From Megaustenia siamemsis (lineage: Eukaryota > Mollusca > Gastropoda > Stylommatophora > Ariophantidae), in the NCBI GenBank assembly GCA_032433765.1, contig JAVIAB010000092.1:38391718-38455717 (forward strand): a stretch of DNA of 64,000 nt. Reading direction: 5' to 3'. Under the pieces are notes generated by a model. The model did no database searches and was not told where the DNA came from. It saw only the letters and a program-made list of their open reading frames with translations. A program made the position numbers and the translations under genes. This document shows, in pieces, positions 54,072 through 64,000 of this stretch (position 1 is its first letter; every line of letters begins with the position of its first letter).

Positions 54072-55854
54072 CTGACTCAAAAACTATTTTCAAAATAAAT
54101 CTTTAAAAGAAATAATGCACAACTGCATTCATACTTTACATGTGATGTCACGCTAAACCTAACAAAAGCAGAGCCAAAAGTCTGTTACAATTCTCTGAGC
54201 TGTGCTCATGAAGCGATCTCAGTACTACGATCATAATTTTTTTAAAATTATCATAATTATCATTATCATCATAATTTAATGTGTCAGGGAATATCACATT
54301 TTTTCTTTCACAAAAGATTGCCGTTTTCTTGCTGCGCTATAAACGAAGTATTAGAAACGAAAGTGTTCTTTATTTCCCTATCCATGCACTTTATGCTTAT
54401 TATTATTTTTACAAGGCCATTATGGCGTTTGCTATGAATTGCGATGTGTGATGTGAACCTGAATTATGTATAGAATGTCCTGTTTCCCTAACTACAATCT
54501 TCAGAGGTAGGCATCTGATGCATTCATCAATCACGTGGCGTTGTGAAATGCTGGAGAAGTAGTTATCTCTCAGCATGACGCCAATGAAACCCGATTTGTT
54601 GACACCAATCAACTGAACTGAAGTGCCAAGACTATTTGAATATATATATAATATACCGATATAGCCTGAGGCAACAAAATCTCGAATGGGATCGTCGGAG
54701 GAATTGTTGTTAATTGCCAGCTATGACATAATAGGAGACGTCAGAGAAAATGATAAGATCGTCAGTGTAGAGTAGTGTGTGATTTAAATAGATTAGAAGC
54801 TGAGAATCAAAACATCTTTACACATCTATAATCAGACACAAGAGAACTAGGGATGTTGACTTACACCAGACGGTAACCAGTCACCAAAAGTACTATAGTT
54901 ACGATTCTTTATATTTGATCACAACGATAAGATTGAACTTCTAGAAGAGTTGCCTGTGTAGAGGTATAAGTGGCATTACAATAATTGATACATGCAGAAT
55001 ATTTTGTGAAAGAATAAAAGGTGAGTTACAGTGAGCTTGAAGTAACGTGCGACTATGCACCGTGTGCAGAACAAGTAGTCATCGACCATACATCCAATGC
55101 TATCTAATTTTCTAACTTAATTAAATTATTTAGCCAGTTTTATTTACAGTTTTCATAATGAGCTTTTATTAGTTATTTTTATATGAATGAATATGTTTAT
55201 TCAGAACAACTGGATGATTCTCCTGCAGCATTATAGTATAAATTAAAGGTAAAGAGTGTCTAGTGACATTCAATGTCGCAGGGGAAGAGAAGCATTAACT
55301 ATAACCACTCTCAGTTGCAGTGTTTGTTGTTGAGAGACCAGTGTATTTTGTCGCTGTAATTACCTTTCCCATACCAGTGACCATGGTATCCCCTATATTA
55401 GCTGGGACAATTAAAAACCGTCAAGTTGGGATAGAACATACGTCTATTTACCACCATGTCTGCGCGTTAATACTGCGCCTCTTCTTCTGCTACCTTTCAA
55501 CGCCTGTGGAGCATAGGTCTTCAACAAACACTTCCCAAGGCGTCCTGTTTGGTGTCATTCTTTTAAAATGCCTTTCCCATCTTTACTTACATCTGTGTCC
55601 TCCAAGTATATTTTTCCCTGTCCCTTTATCCCCTCCACTGGGCAAAGCACTGATGTTTCAATAATGTAGACCACAAAAAGGAGATATAGCATGTCCTTAC
55701 AAAGCATCTCAATATTGTAAGCACTTGACTCAGTCTGCCCATCGCGTTTATCGTTGGTGCATCGAATAATTGCTGCAAATGGAGCACAGTTTCAGTCTAA
55801 AACATTGTTCCACTTGAAGCAGTTCATTAGATGTTAGTTGAGCTAGAAATACTT
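54072..55854. other. unassigned DNA
   Basis: No gene is supported. ORF 55320-55664 (114 codons) has no motif. A short TA-rich patch lies at 54640-54655. Confidence 0.45.
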
Positions 55855-56573
55855 CTACTTCTTTCATTCTTCATTTGCCTTTCAGCGTCGAGGGGAGATA
55901 ACATTTGAGGTTTTCTGCTCTTCTGTTCGCTTCTGCTGCTGTTATGTTTCTTAGTGTTTCTAATAATTCATCGATCCATCTTGTTCGTGATCGACGTGTG
56001 GGTCTGGTGTTCTCGCAACGTTTATTGAGGGCTCGTCGTGTTGTGTTTTGATCACTCTGCCTTGCCATGTGGCCTTTTTTCTGTTGTTTCTTCATATATT
56101 CTATGGTGTGGGCTATTCCTAGCTTTTTTCTCAGCTCTTAATTTCTGATCTTATCCATCAGGCTGTTTCCGGTCATTCGTCTAACACATTTTATCTCAGT
56201 AAAATAAAAAAGTAAAGTACCCCCGTCCCGCCAAGTGGTGTATTGGGAATATGGTGTTAGTGACCATACATTTTACAGACCTTCAGTACATGATTTTTGG
56301 GGTAATGTGGTCGGTATTGCGCCCGTGCCGCTTTACTTTCCCAGAAAAAATCCGGTACCCATTAAAGGCTGGGTGAACCGGAAGCCGTCGATCGGGATCG
56401 AACCCTACCTCTTGTCCTTTGTAGTCCAGTTCACTAACCCCTGAGCTATCGCGGCTCCCCCTTTTTAAAAAAAATCTCAGTAGAGGTTATTTTTTCTTAT
56501 TGTTCTTGCATCTAGGTCCAGGACTGATAGTGGTAGCACAACGTTGGGATGGAGATTGTCTTGTACAGTAAAA
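55855..56573 (-). mobile_element. family B LINE fragment carrying a SINE
   Basis: Minus-strand copy: the thumb region near 56480-56573 (CTGTACAAGACAATCTCC, CCAACGTTGTGCTACCAC), then after the SINE, CVRRMTGNSLMDKIRN, KKQQKKGHMARQSDQNTT and RRSRTRWIDELLETLRNIT, ending LPSTLKGK and a GAAGAAAG tail (about 55858). The C-terminal part is an open 74-codon frame (56095-55871). It parallels the 7.8-8.5 kb copy. There is no RT core. Confidence 0.83.
56202..56472 (-). mobile_element. family S SINE, full length, inside a B LINE
   Basis: Complete minus-strand SINE from GGGGAGCCGCGATAGCTCAG to GGGGGTACTTTAC, with a 9-bp duplication ATCTCAGTA at 56193-56201 and 56473-56481. A T/A-rich patch of about 15 bp separates the SINE head from the duplication. 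Confidence 0.92.
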
Positions 56574-58397
56574 GAAATACAATTTCATAAAAACAAAGAA
56601 CAGTTTTTATTTTCCTATTACACAAGAACGTGTAGTGTTATGCTTGACATTGTTCTATCTATAATTAGTGTATGTAACTAATGTATGTGGACAAACCCTT
56701 TACGAATGCTACTTTAATCGTGAGAATGACAGCAATCTAAGATATTTGCTCTGTGTACATTTATAAATAATGACTATTTATAGAACAGATTCCAGAGTTA
56801 ATTTCACTGCTGTTCGTCAATCAGTCACGACGATGACTGCTTTGCTATCATTTCGATGACAGGACTGGTGTACGCATGAATAGAACTTCTGTGAGGGGGA
56901 GTTGCGCAACGTGAGAGTCATTCTCTCTCCACGTACATATTTGTACAGTGGTATGACATGTGAAAATCACGGTCGGTGAATTAATAACCAAGGCTTACTT
57001 CGTATCACGTTACTCTTTCATAACTCCACAGTGCGCTCGCTACTAGAACTGCCTTTCCCAACGTTGAAATTTCGGACTGATCGAAGAACAATGTCGTTAT
57101 ATGTAATATAACCAGATAAGGAAAAATCATATTTATAGAATAAAGACTTTCTTTAATGTCATTCAATGCACGATTCATTAAACTAAGGAGCCTAATTGGG
57201 GATTGAACACCGTCCGTCTCCATTTAATGGCATTGATATTAACAATACATTTAGTATTATAGGTGCTAGGAAGGTGATATGCAAGATTACTAAAACATGA
57301 CAGTCAGACTGTAGTAGAGAGGAACAATACATTCGACTAAGTTTTAAAAACTATTAGAATCATGATAAGAAATTGTGTTGTTTTGTTCCATTTAATATTA
57401 TAATATATTTTGAAGAAAATAGAGTAACCAAACATTGATTAATTGTGTCATAATATGTCCCTCATGGCAATACAATTATCTCTATTATGTTTTAAAATAA
57501 ACTTTAATTATTGTCTAATGTATATTAACGAACTGTTGCTATCGATGTTTATTTTTCCTCAATCTGTGTTCAAGTAAACAGAAAATAGAAACTCTACAAA
57601 CACCACAAAGAACTATTCTTTCAAGAAAATTATTCTCTTCATTCACTGCTGGCATCCCATCGACAGTCTTCAATTTCCGATTAATGATTGATTCATTATA
57701 TTTGCCAATCATCCATTACGATAATCAAGAAACAGTCGGCTATTTCTTTCTTTGTAAATTTATCATAAAAATTAAATATACGATGGGGAAGTATAAGTTC
57801 GCTAAGAGTCCGAATGAGATTTGGCATACAAAATGATGTTTAATGAGAAATATATGTTTGTGTTCCTCAATGATTGCCCTGTGGGGTGTTTGTCCTCTTC
57901 AAATGTCAATATCGATTCGATGTAATGCATTTGTGAGGAAAATTGAGACGTTGGTTCACAGGCTGGAGTCTCTGAATACATAGGACAAATGCTAAGAAAA
58001 ACACACTGGAAGGAATATTGAGATGATGTATATACCGAGTGAAATATCGAGAGAAACTTACTGAAGGTTATATTCTGAAATAAAACACGGAGAGAAAATA
58101 ACTGGAAGAAATATAGAGAAAAAAGAGTGAGACAGTTATTAAGGCAACGTTTGTGAGAAACTGATAGAAGCGAGAAAAAGAAATAACATCAAAGCATAAA
58201 TAGGTCTTGACTTTGCAGAGTCCTAAAAAAATGATTCAAGATAGAGAGAAATGTAGAAGGTTGACTGAGTGTCAGTACTGCCCCAACAACTTCCAGTATA
58301 ATGAAATAATGAACAGGAATGAGATAAATATGTGGAGAGAAACATTGGGGGTTAAATAGTGAGAGAAGCCGAGGTGATAAACTGAATTACTAAACAC
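56574..58397. other. unassigned DNA
   Basis: No gene or clear repeat. At 57960-58380 the purine-rich sequence has a loosely repetitive GAGAGAAA...ACTGAA texture without a fixed period. Confidence 0.45.
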
Positions 58398-58550
58398 AAA
58401 AGGTTGAGCTCGATCCGGATCGCCGACTTCAAGGATCACCCAGCCTTTTATTTTATGTAGCAAAAGTAGAGCGGCCTGGCGTGTTGGCTACCACACCAGT
58501 CATAAAAATATATGTCCTAAGTCATTTAAAATACTGGCACTTAAACCATT
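58398..58550 (+). mobile_element. family S SINE, old diverged copy
   Basis: It aligns with the SINE from the B-box region onward: GAGCTCGATCC, GGATCACCCAGCCTTTTA, AAGTAGAGCGGCCTGGCGTG, then CACTTAAACCATTTCCCC. Substitutions are many and both ends are eroded, so it is far older than the TSD-flanked copies. Confidence 0.65.
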
Positions 58551-58694
58551 TCCCCAAAACACATTAAGACGTCTAGGAAACCTTTTTTTTAAAATACAGA
58601 TAGTGATGAAATATATTGAGAGAAAAATATAAATAACTTAATTAGTGAGATAAAAATGCTGAAATAAAAATATGGATTGGAAGAAAAGTACTGA

Positions 58695-58697
<3 letters not shown>

Positions 58698-58760
<63 letters not shown>
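58698..58760. repeat. TA microsatellite
   Basis: Two TA runs joined by TATTATA, about 60 bp in all. Confidence 0.95.
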
Positions 58761-58761
<1 letters not shown>

Positions 58762-58942
58762 GTCAAATTTAACACATGCAACAGCAAACGCAACACTGAA
58801 AATGTGTTTAATATTTCTTGTAGCTAAAATGAATGTTTTAAATTATAAGAAACACAAACAGTTTACTAGCTAATCTATTACCATTACAAACACATTACTA
58901 GCTAAATTATCACTAGCCCAGATTATTAGCTCAATTATCACT

Positions 58943-59390
58943 AATAGCAAAATGGTATATCTTCTCAACATTCCTGTAGGTGCAGAAACATAGGTAATAG
59001 ACAACAAAAACAGAAGAGAAAATTGAATCCGTTGAAATATGGATATATAGAAGAATAGGTAGAACTGGTAGAACTGGATGAAAGAAAAGAAAACAAAACC
59101 GATGATGTCTTACAACAACTAAAAATGAAAAGAGAACTACTACATACAAATCAAAAAAGATTTTTGGTGCACGTTAAAAAACGCAACATTCTGCTAAAAG
59201 TAATCTTGAAAGGGAAAATACAAGGTAAAAGAGGCAGAGGCAGACCAAGACTAACGTGGACAAGTAATATCATTAGATAGACAAGTCAACCTATGACAAC
59301 ATGCTCCATTAAAACAAGGTACAGACCAGAATGGCGCTCCGTGGTAGCCAATCATCAATGCGGAGACGGCAATCAATGACAATGATGCTG
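58943..59390 (+). mobile_element. family A3 LINE, 3' end, in the satellite
   Basis: A 5'-truncated plus-strand copy of the post-RT C-terminus (IAKWYIFSTFL-like start, RRIGRTG, LKMKRELLHTNQKRFLVHVK, KIQGKRGRGRPRLTWTS) to GCGGAGACGGCAATCAATG and a short GATG tail. It has several small indels. Satellite units flank it on both sides, so the duplication cannot be separated from the repeat. Confidence 0.85.
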
Positions 59391-59509
59391 CTCACTAACA
59401 GATTACTAGCTAAATTATCACTAACAGACTATTAGCTATATTATCACTAACAGACTATTAGCTAAATTATCACTAACAGATTACTAGCTAAATTATCACT
59501 AACAGATTA

Positions 59510-59678
59510 AAAAAAAAGTAAAAAGTAAAGTACCCCCGTCACGCCAAGTGGCGTATAGGGAAATATGGTGTTAGTGACCCTATATTTTACAGACCTTCAG
59601 CACATGATTTTTGGGGTAATGTGGTCGGTATTACGCCCATGCTGCTTTACTTTCCCAGAAAAAATCCGGTACCCATTT
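59510..59678 (-). mobile_element. family S SINE in the satellite, 5'-truncated
   Basis: Minus-strand 3' two-thirds of the SINE, ending at GGTACCCATTTAA. AACAGATTA lies at 59501-59509 and 59679-59687, consistent with a 9-bp duplication, though the motif also belongs to the satellite unit. Same subtype as the 30.7-kb and 35.8-kb copies. Confidence 0.9.
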
Positions 59679-59934
59679 AACAGATTACTAGCTAAATTAT
59701 CACTAAAACAGATTACTAGCTAAATTATCACTAACACAGATTACTAGCTAAATTATCACTAAAACAGATTACTAGCTAAATTATTACTAACACAGATTAC
59801 TAGCTAAATTATTACTAACACAGATTACGAGTTAAATTATTACTAACACAGATTACTATCTAAATTATCGCTAACAGATTACTAGCTAAATTATTACTAA
59901 CACAGATTACTAGCTAAATTATCGCTAACAGATT

Positions 59935-62066
59935 CATCATCATTGAGTGCCGTCTCCGCAACGAAGGTTGGCTACCATGGAGCGCCATTTTGCTCTATCT
60001 CTTGCTTTGATGGTGCAGGTTGTCATCGGTTGATTTGTCCATCTTTTGATGTTACTCGTCCATGTTAATCTTGGTCTGCCTCTGCCTCTTTTACCTTGTA
60101 TTTTCCCCTCCAGGATCACTTTCAGTAGGCTGTTGTGTCTTTTAACATGGCCTAAGAATCGCATTTGTCTTGTTCTAATTGTGTTGAGAAGTTCTCTTTT
60201 CATTTTTAGTTGTTTTAAGACTTTGTCATTTGTTTTCTTTTCCTTCCATCCAATTCTACCTATTCTTCTATATATCCACATTTCAAAGGCTTCAATTCTC
60301 TGTTCTGTTTTCTTGTCTAATGTCCATGTTTCAGCACCATATAGGAATATTGAGAAGATGTAACATTTTGCTATTCTTAGTTTTAGCTCTGGTCTTATTT
60401 GTTTTGATGTTAGTATGTCCTTCATGACATTAAAATTACTTTTTGCCATTCCTATTCTTTTGTTTATTTCAGTTGTACATTTTCCATCACTGGTTATAGT
60501 ATGTCCAAGGTAGTTATAGTTCTGAACTGTCTCCAGGTCTATTCCTTCAATTTTGATATCCACTTGTGGGTTTTGAGTATTTTCTTTGTTTATGATCATA
60601 GTTTTAGTCTTTTTGATATTCATATCTAGTCCATATTTTTTGCTTGTCGTGTTTATTTCATTAAGTAATTGTTGTAGGTCTTTAGGATTTTCTGCTAGTA
60701 GTACAGTATCGTCAGCATATCTTAGGTTATTGATTATCTTTAAATTAATTTGTAGGCCTGGCATCTCTATGATGTTTTTAAAGATTTGCTCAGTGTATAG
60801 ATTGAACAAGCTTGGTGATAGGATGCATCCTTGTCTTACTCCTCTTTTTATATCAATGGGTGTAGAGAACTCTTTGTTATATTTTATTATTGCTGTTTGC
60901 TCCCAGTATAGATTGCATATTAGTCGTATATCCATGTCATCTAGATGTATCTCTTTTAGGCATTCTATAAGTTGTTTGTGGTGTACTCTATCAAAAGCTT
61001 TGGTGTAGTCTATGAAGCAGGCATATATTGGTTTGTTTACTTCTGTGTATTTTTCGATTAATGTTCTCATGCAGAATATGGCTTCTTTTGTCCCGCTATT
61101 TTTCCTAAATCCAAATTGCTGCTCATCTAATTCAGTATTGATTTTATTCTGAATCCTTCCTTGTATAACTTTTAGCAAGATTTTTGTAACATGGCTCATT
61201 AGGCTTATTGTTCTAAAGTCACTGCATTCAACTGCACCATTCTTTTTAGGCAATGGAATGAAAGTTGATATTTTTAGTTCATTTGGTATGTATCCTGTGT
61301 GGTATATGTCGTTGCATATGTCTGTAATCACTTCAATGCCAAAATCTTCAAGTGCCTGTATCATCTCTATCTGTATGCTTTCAGGTCCTGCTGCTTTTCC
61401 CCTTTTCATTGTTTTTATAGCTTTTTCCACCTCAGATTTTAAGATTTTATAGCCTGATGTACATTTTATAACTGGTTTCTTGTCCCTTTGATCATGAAAT
61501 AGTTCTGTTATATATTCCTGCCATCTATCTATGATATCCTTATTGTCTGTTAGCATTTTTCCTTTTTTGTCTGCAATGCATCCACCTTCTGTGGCTTTTT
61601 TATTTTTATTAGTCATTCTCTTTATTTCTGTGTGCATTCCTCTTAGGTCTTGTTTGCTTTCCATAGTTTCTATTTCTCTACATTTTTGGCTGAGCCAGTT
61701 TTCTTTTGCCTTTTTGCACATTTTGCGTATCTCATTATCTATTTTATTGTATTTTGCAGTGTTCTTCGCTTGTCTCCTTTCTTCCATTTTTTCTAAGATG
61801 GTGTTAGTTATCCATTTTTGTTTTTTGTTCTTTTCTCTTTTGGGTAAGGTGTCGCAGGCTTATTGTATGCTTTTCTTTATGCATTGCCATTTGGTTGTTA
61901 CTTTTTCATCAGGATTTTCTCTTCTGTATTGTTCAATTCCTTCCTCTAGCAGCTTCTGGTATGTGTTCTTTACTTGTATTGTATAGGTATCTTTAATATC
62001 TTTTTGATTTAAATCTGTTATGTCAAGTGGGTTTGTTGATGAATCAGATTTTAATAACATTAGATA
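59935..62066 (-). mobile_element. family A3 LINE, youngest-looking copy
   Basis: A 2.1-kb 5'-truncated copy with a CATCATCATT-type tail at its left end. GCTAACAGATT lies at 59924-59934 and 62067-62077, an 11-bp duplication made from a satellite unit. It keeps the linker, the whole RT and the C-terminus but lacks the endonuclease. Only one disabling change is visible in 707 codons, making it the best reference sequence for A3. Confidence 0.93.
59940..61787 (-). CDS. RTE-like reverse transcriptase, 615 codons
   Basis: The protein holds an N-terminal linker (1-120), fingers (GKAAGPESIQIEMIQALEDF, about 131-150; IPLPKKNGAVECSDFRTISL, about 177-196), palm with first catalytic Asp D260 (FIDYTKAFDRVHH), GVRQGCILSPSLFNLYTEQI (316-335), and the YADD box at 357-360 (D359, D360). 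The thumb includes NYNYLGHTITSDGK (about 424-437), followed by the basic C-terminus RQMRFLGHVKRH and GKRGRGRPRLTWTSNIKRW (about 541-583). All RT active-site residues are intact. The frame continues upstream of the Met, without shift, to 62060, interrupted only by TAA at 61860-61862, where other copies have GAA (Glu). The enzyme would copy LINE RNA at a nicked target, but without its endonuclease this copy is not autonomous. Confidence 0.92.
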   Translation of the reverse strand: MEERRQAKNTAKYNKIDNEIRKMCKKAKENWLSQKCREIETMESKQDLRGMHTEIKRMTNKNKKATEGGCIADKKGKMLTDNKDIIDRWQEYITELFHDQRDKKPVIKCTSGYKILKSEVEKAIKTMKRGKAAGPESIQIEMIQALEDFGIEVITDICNDIYHTGYIPNELKISTFIPLPKKNGAVECSDFRTISLMSHVTKILLKVIQGRIQNKINTELDEQQFGFRKNSGTKEAIFCMRTLIEKYTEVNKPIYACFIDYTKAFDRVHHKQLIECLKEIHLDDMDIRLICNLYWEQTAIIKYNKEFSTPIDIKRGVRQGCILSPSLFNLYTEQIFKNIIEMPGLQINLKIINNLRYADDTVLLAENPKDLQQLLNEINTTSKKYGLDMNIKKTKTMIINKENTQNPQVDIKIEGIDLETVQNYNYLGHTITSDGKCTTEINKRIGMAKSNFNVMKDILTSKQIRPELKLRIAKCYIFSIFLYGAETWTLDKKTEQRIEAFEMWIYRRIGRIGWKEKKTNDKVLKQLKMKRELLNTIRTRQMRFLGHVKRHNSLLKVILEGKIQGKRGRGRPRLTWTSNIKRWTNQPMTTCTIKARDRAKWRSMVANLRCGDGTQ

Positions 62067-63110
62067 GCTAACAGATTACTAGCTAAATTATTACTAACAC
62101 AGATTACTAGCTAAATTATCACTAACACAGATTACTAGCTAAATTGTCACTAACAGATTACTAGCTAAATTATTACTAACACATATTACTAGCTAAATTA
62201 TTACTAACACAGATTACTAGCTAAATTATCACTAACAGATTACTAGCTAAATTATTACTAACACAGATTACTAGCTAAATTATCACTAACAGATTACTAG
62301 CTAAATTATTACTAACACAGATTACTAGCTAAATTATCACTAACAGATTACTAGCTAAATTATTACTAACACAGATTACTAGCTAAATTATCACTAACAC
62401 AGATTACTAGCTAAATTATTACTAACACAGATTACTAGCTAAATTATCGCTAACAGATTACTAGCTAAATTATTACTAACACAGATTACTAGCTAAATTA
62501 TCGCTAACAGATTACTAGCTAAATTATTACTAACACAGATTACTAGCTAAATTATCACAAACACAGATTACTAGCTAAATTATCACTAACACAGATTACT
62601 TGCTAAATTATCACTAACACAGATTATTAGCTACATTATCACTAACACATATTAATAGCTAAATTAATACCAACACGTATTACTTTCTAAATATCACTAA
62701 CACAAACAGATAACTAGCTAATTATCACTAACATAAATAGGTTACAAGCTAATTATTACTAACTCACGCAGACTACTAGCTAAATTTTCACTATAGCAAA
62801 ATATTAGCTAACTGATCACTAACATAAACATATTATTAGCTAATTATCACTAACATAAACAGATTACTATCTAAATTATCACCAAGAAAAGCAGATTACT
62901 AGCTAAATCTTCCTTAACACAAACAGATTACTAGCTATATCTTCCTTAACACAAACAGATTACTAGCTAAATCTTTCTTAACACAAACAGATTTCTAGCT
63001 AAATCTTCCTTAACACAAACAGATTACTAGCTAAAACTTCCTTAACACAAACAGATTACTAGCTAAATCTTCCTTAACACAAACAGATTAATAGTTAAAT
63101 TATCACTATA

Positions 63111-64000
63111 GCTCGTTTCAAATCACGTGCCTAACTTCAAAACTCAGTGACCGTTTGTTACAAACTGTTGAAATTTTCCAAATGTTATTAGAATGCAAAA
63201 GACCCTTTAAATGTATATTTAACAAATATCTTGCAGCTGCAGTTTTCTTAAAGCGGTGAATTTCTTTGATGTTTGTCAAAATTGTAAATTGTGAACCCCT
63301 AAATAATAGAAATTACCGTAGTTGCTGGTCTATGATTAATTTTCACTAGGTAAAGGCGTGGCCGTAATGGGAAAATAACTGAATAAGACAAAACACCAGG
63401 AGAATTATTGTCTTCTCAGTTCAAGGACGGACGATAATGTCAAGGTATACCTGTATGTCCAATTTTCATAGTTGTGTGGTCCTGAAAAGGACCGTTTGTT
63501 GAACTAATTTAAGGTAATAAAGGGGCCAACATTGTGGGGCCTATATACTTTCATTCTGAATCAGACGAGTCTAAAAGATTAATAACTGTTTGGGGTTGAA
63601 CATTCCACAAACCATCATTTTTCCAATATTTCTCTTCCTGTTTTAAGACGTGGTCTTCACATTAAGCCCAATAATCTTTGTCTATATTTAATAAAGCGAG
63701 ATTAGCAAGTCTTTACATCGCATATTTTGAATGTTGTATTTTCATCTGCCACTTGTCCTTTTAATTTTGCCCAGATTAGTTCTATTGGATTTAAATGAGC
63801 ATGGTAAGGTGGCAGCCTCAAACTTATATGACCGTGCTCTTGGATAATCTTATCTATTTGAAAAATCTGTGTACTTTGTTTTTGCTTTACTAGAGATAGT
63901 AATTCAGGTTTTAAGTACATGTTATTAAAATGTATGTGAGTAGTAGGTGTGGCTGTTTTTGAACTCAAAAAGTGCATGTGCATGCACCGAAAGACAATAG
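63111..64000 (-). mobile_element. Tc1/mariner-like DNA transposon, inverted second copy
   Basis: The terminus GCTCGTTTCAAATCA (63111) faces the satellite and is preceded by TATA, as at 1051-1063. The 3' non-coding region (63111-63550) matches the left-edge copy closely, with small indels near 63145. The homology I can follow ends near 63935; beyond it the sequence differs from the left copy. Confidence 0.82.
63551..63935 (-). pseudogene. broken DDE transposase, C-terminal part
   Basis: Reading leftward it matches the left-edge transposase from FNNMYLKPELLSLVKQKQ through LPPYHAHLNPIELIWAKLKG, which holds the catalytic Glu, and ADENTTFKICDVKT. Then a 2-base deletion near 63709 shifts the frame. 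Further on, the codon matching Lys in YWAKCED is TAA (63662-63664). The second catalytic Asp block (MDNAAYH) is absent; instead the sequence upstream of 63935 is unrelated (HMHFLSSKTATPTTH). This copy cannot encode transposase, but its terminus could still be mobilised in trans. Confidence 0.85.

Larger units (their letters stand above)
58860..63105 (+). repeat. 26-32 bp satellite array with nested insertions
   Basis: The core unit is ACAGATTACTAGCTAAATTATCACTA, alternating 26-bp and 28-bp forms (AACAG / AACACAG; TATCAC / TATTAC) over 59400-59934 and 62067-62650. On the right it decays (62650-62890), then a 32-bp form (AAACAGATTACTAGC, TAAATCTTCCTTAACAC) recurs at 62885-63090. Insertions of two A3 LINEs and one SINE account for about 2.75 kb, leaving roughly 1.5 kb of satellite. 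Confidence 0.95.

Noticed and set aside
1..64000. The whole window as one giant composite transposon with cargo
   Set aside because: Only the inner termini of the two edge copies are visible, the right copy is broken, and the interior is a patchwork of independently inserted elements without cargo genes. Kept only as a low-interest arrangement.

Overview
The window looks like AT-rich nuclear DNA of an invertebrate animal. It has no operon-like gene packing and no convincing host protein-coding gene, but it is dense with eukaryotic transposable elements: several non-LTR retrotransposon (LINE) families, tRNA-derived SINEs, Penelope-like elements with a GIY-YIG endonuclease, a Tc1/mariner-superfamily DNA transposon, LTR-like segments and many satellites. 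The mixture, and an RNase H LINE that reminds me of mollusc sequences, make a mollusc (gastropod or cephalopod) my best guess. This is inference from recalled family resemblance, not a search.

Family names used here. Family A: RTE-like LINE of about 3 kb with one endonuclease plus reverse transcriptase (RT) ORF and a TGATGA-type 3' tail; subtypes A1, A2 and A3. Family B: a second LINE ending in a C-terminal 'RGRPR' module and a GAAGAA-like tail. Family C: a third LINE, seen only as its C-terminus. Family R: a LINE with an RNase H domain. Family S: a tRNA-derived SINE of about 255 bp with A and B boxes and a TTTAC-type tail.

Layout. 1-1061: 3' part of a Tc1/mariner-like transposon. 1.06-9.2 kb: unassigned DNA with a SINE, an A1 LINE and a B LINE. 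9.2-12.8 kb: Penelope-like 3' end, a full SINE, and a family R LINE whose RT half is inverted against its RNase H half. 12.8-18 kb: microsatellites, LINE scraps and an LTR-like unit. 18-26.6 kb: A1, A3-in-A3 nested, B and A1 LINEs. 26.6-33 kb: Penelope remnant, LTR-like region, an 80-90 bp minisatellite, a dimeric SINE, an A2 LINE and a second LTR-like unit. 33-42 kb: a full-length but broken A3 LINE carrying a SINE, a B LINE, a SINE, and C, R and A3 fragments. 42-52 kb: mostly unassigned DNA with scattered LINE and SINE scraps and minisatellites. 52-58.8 kb: a Penelope fragment between inverted repeats, an A3 LINE with SINE, and a B LINE with SINE. 58.8-63.1 kb: a 26-32 bp satellite invaded by two A3 LINEs and a SINE; one LINE is intact but for a single stop codon. 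63.1-64 kb: an inverted, broken second copy of the left-edge transposon.

The parts work together only as retrotransposition partners. Target-site duplications (TSDs) of 9-17 bp can be read around many LINE and SINE copies, so the SINEs were evidently mobilised by LINE-type target-primed reverse transcription. Nesting gives a relative order of insertion at several sites.
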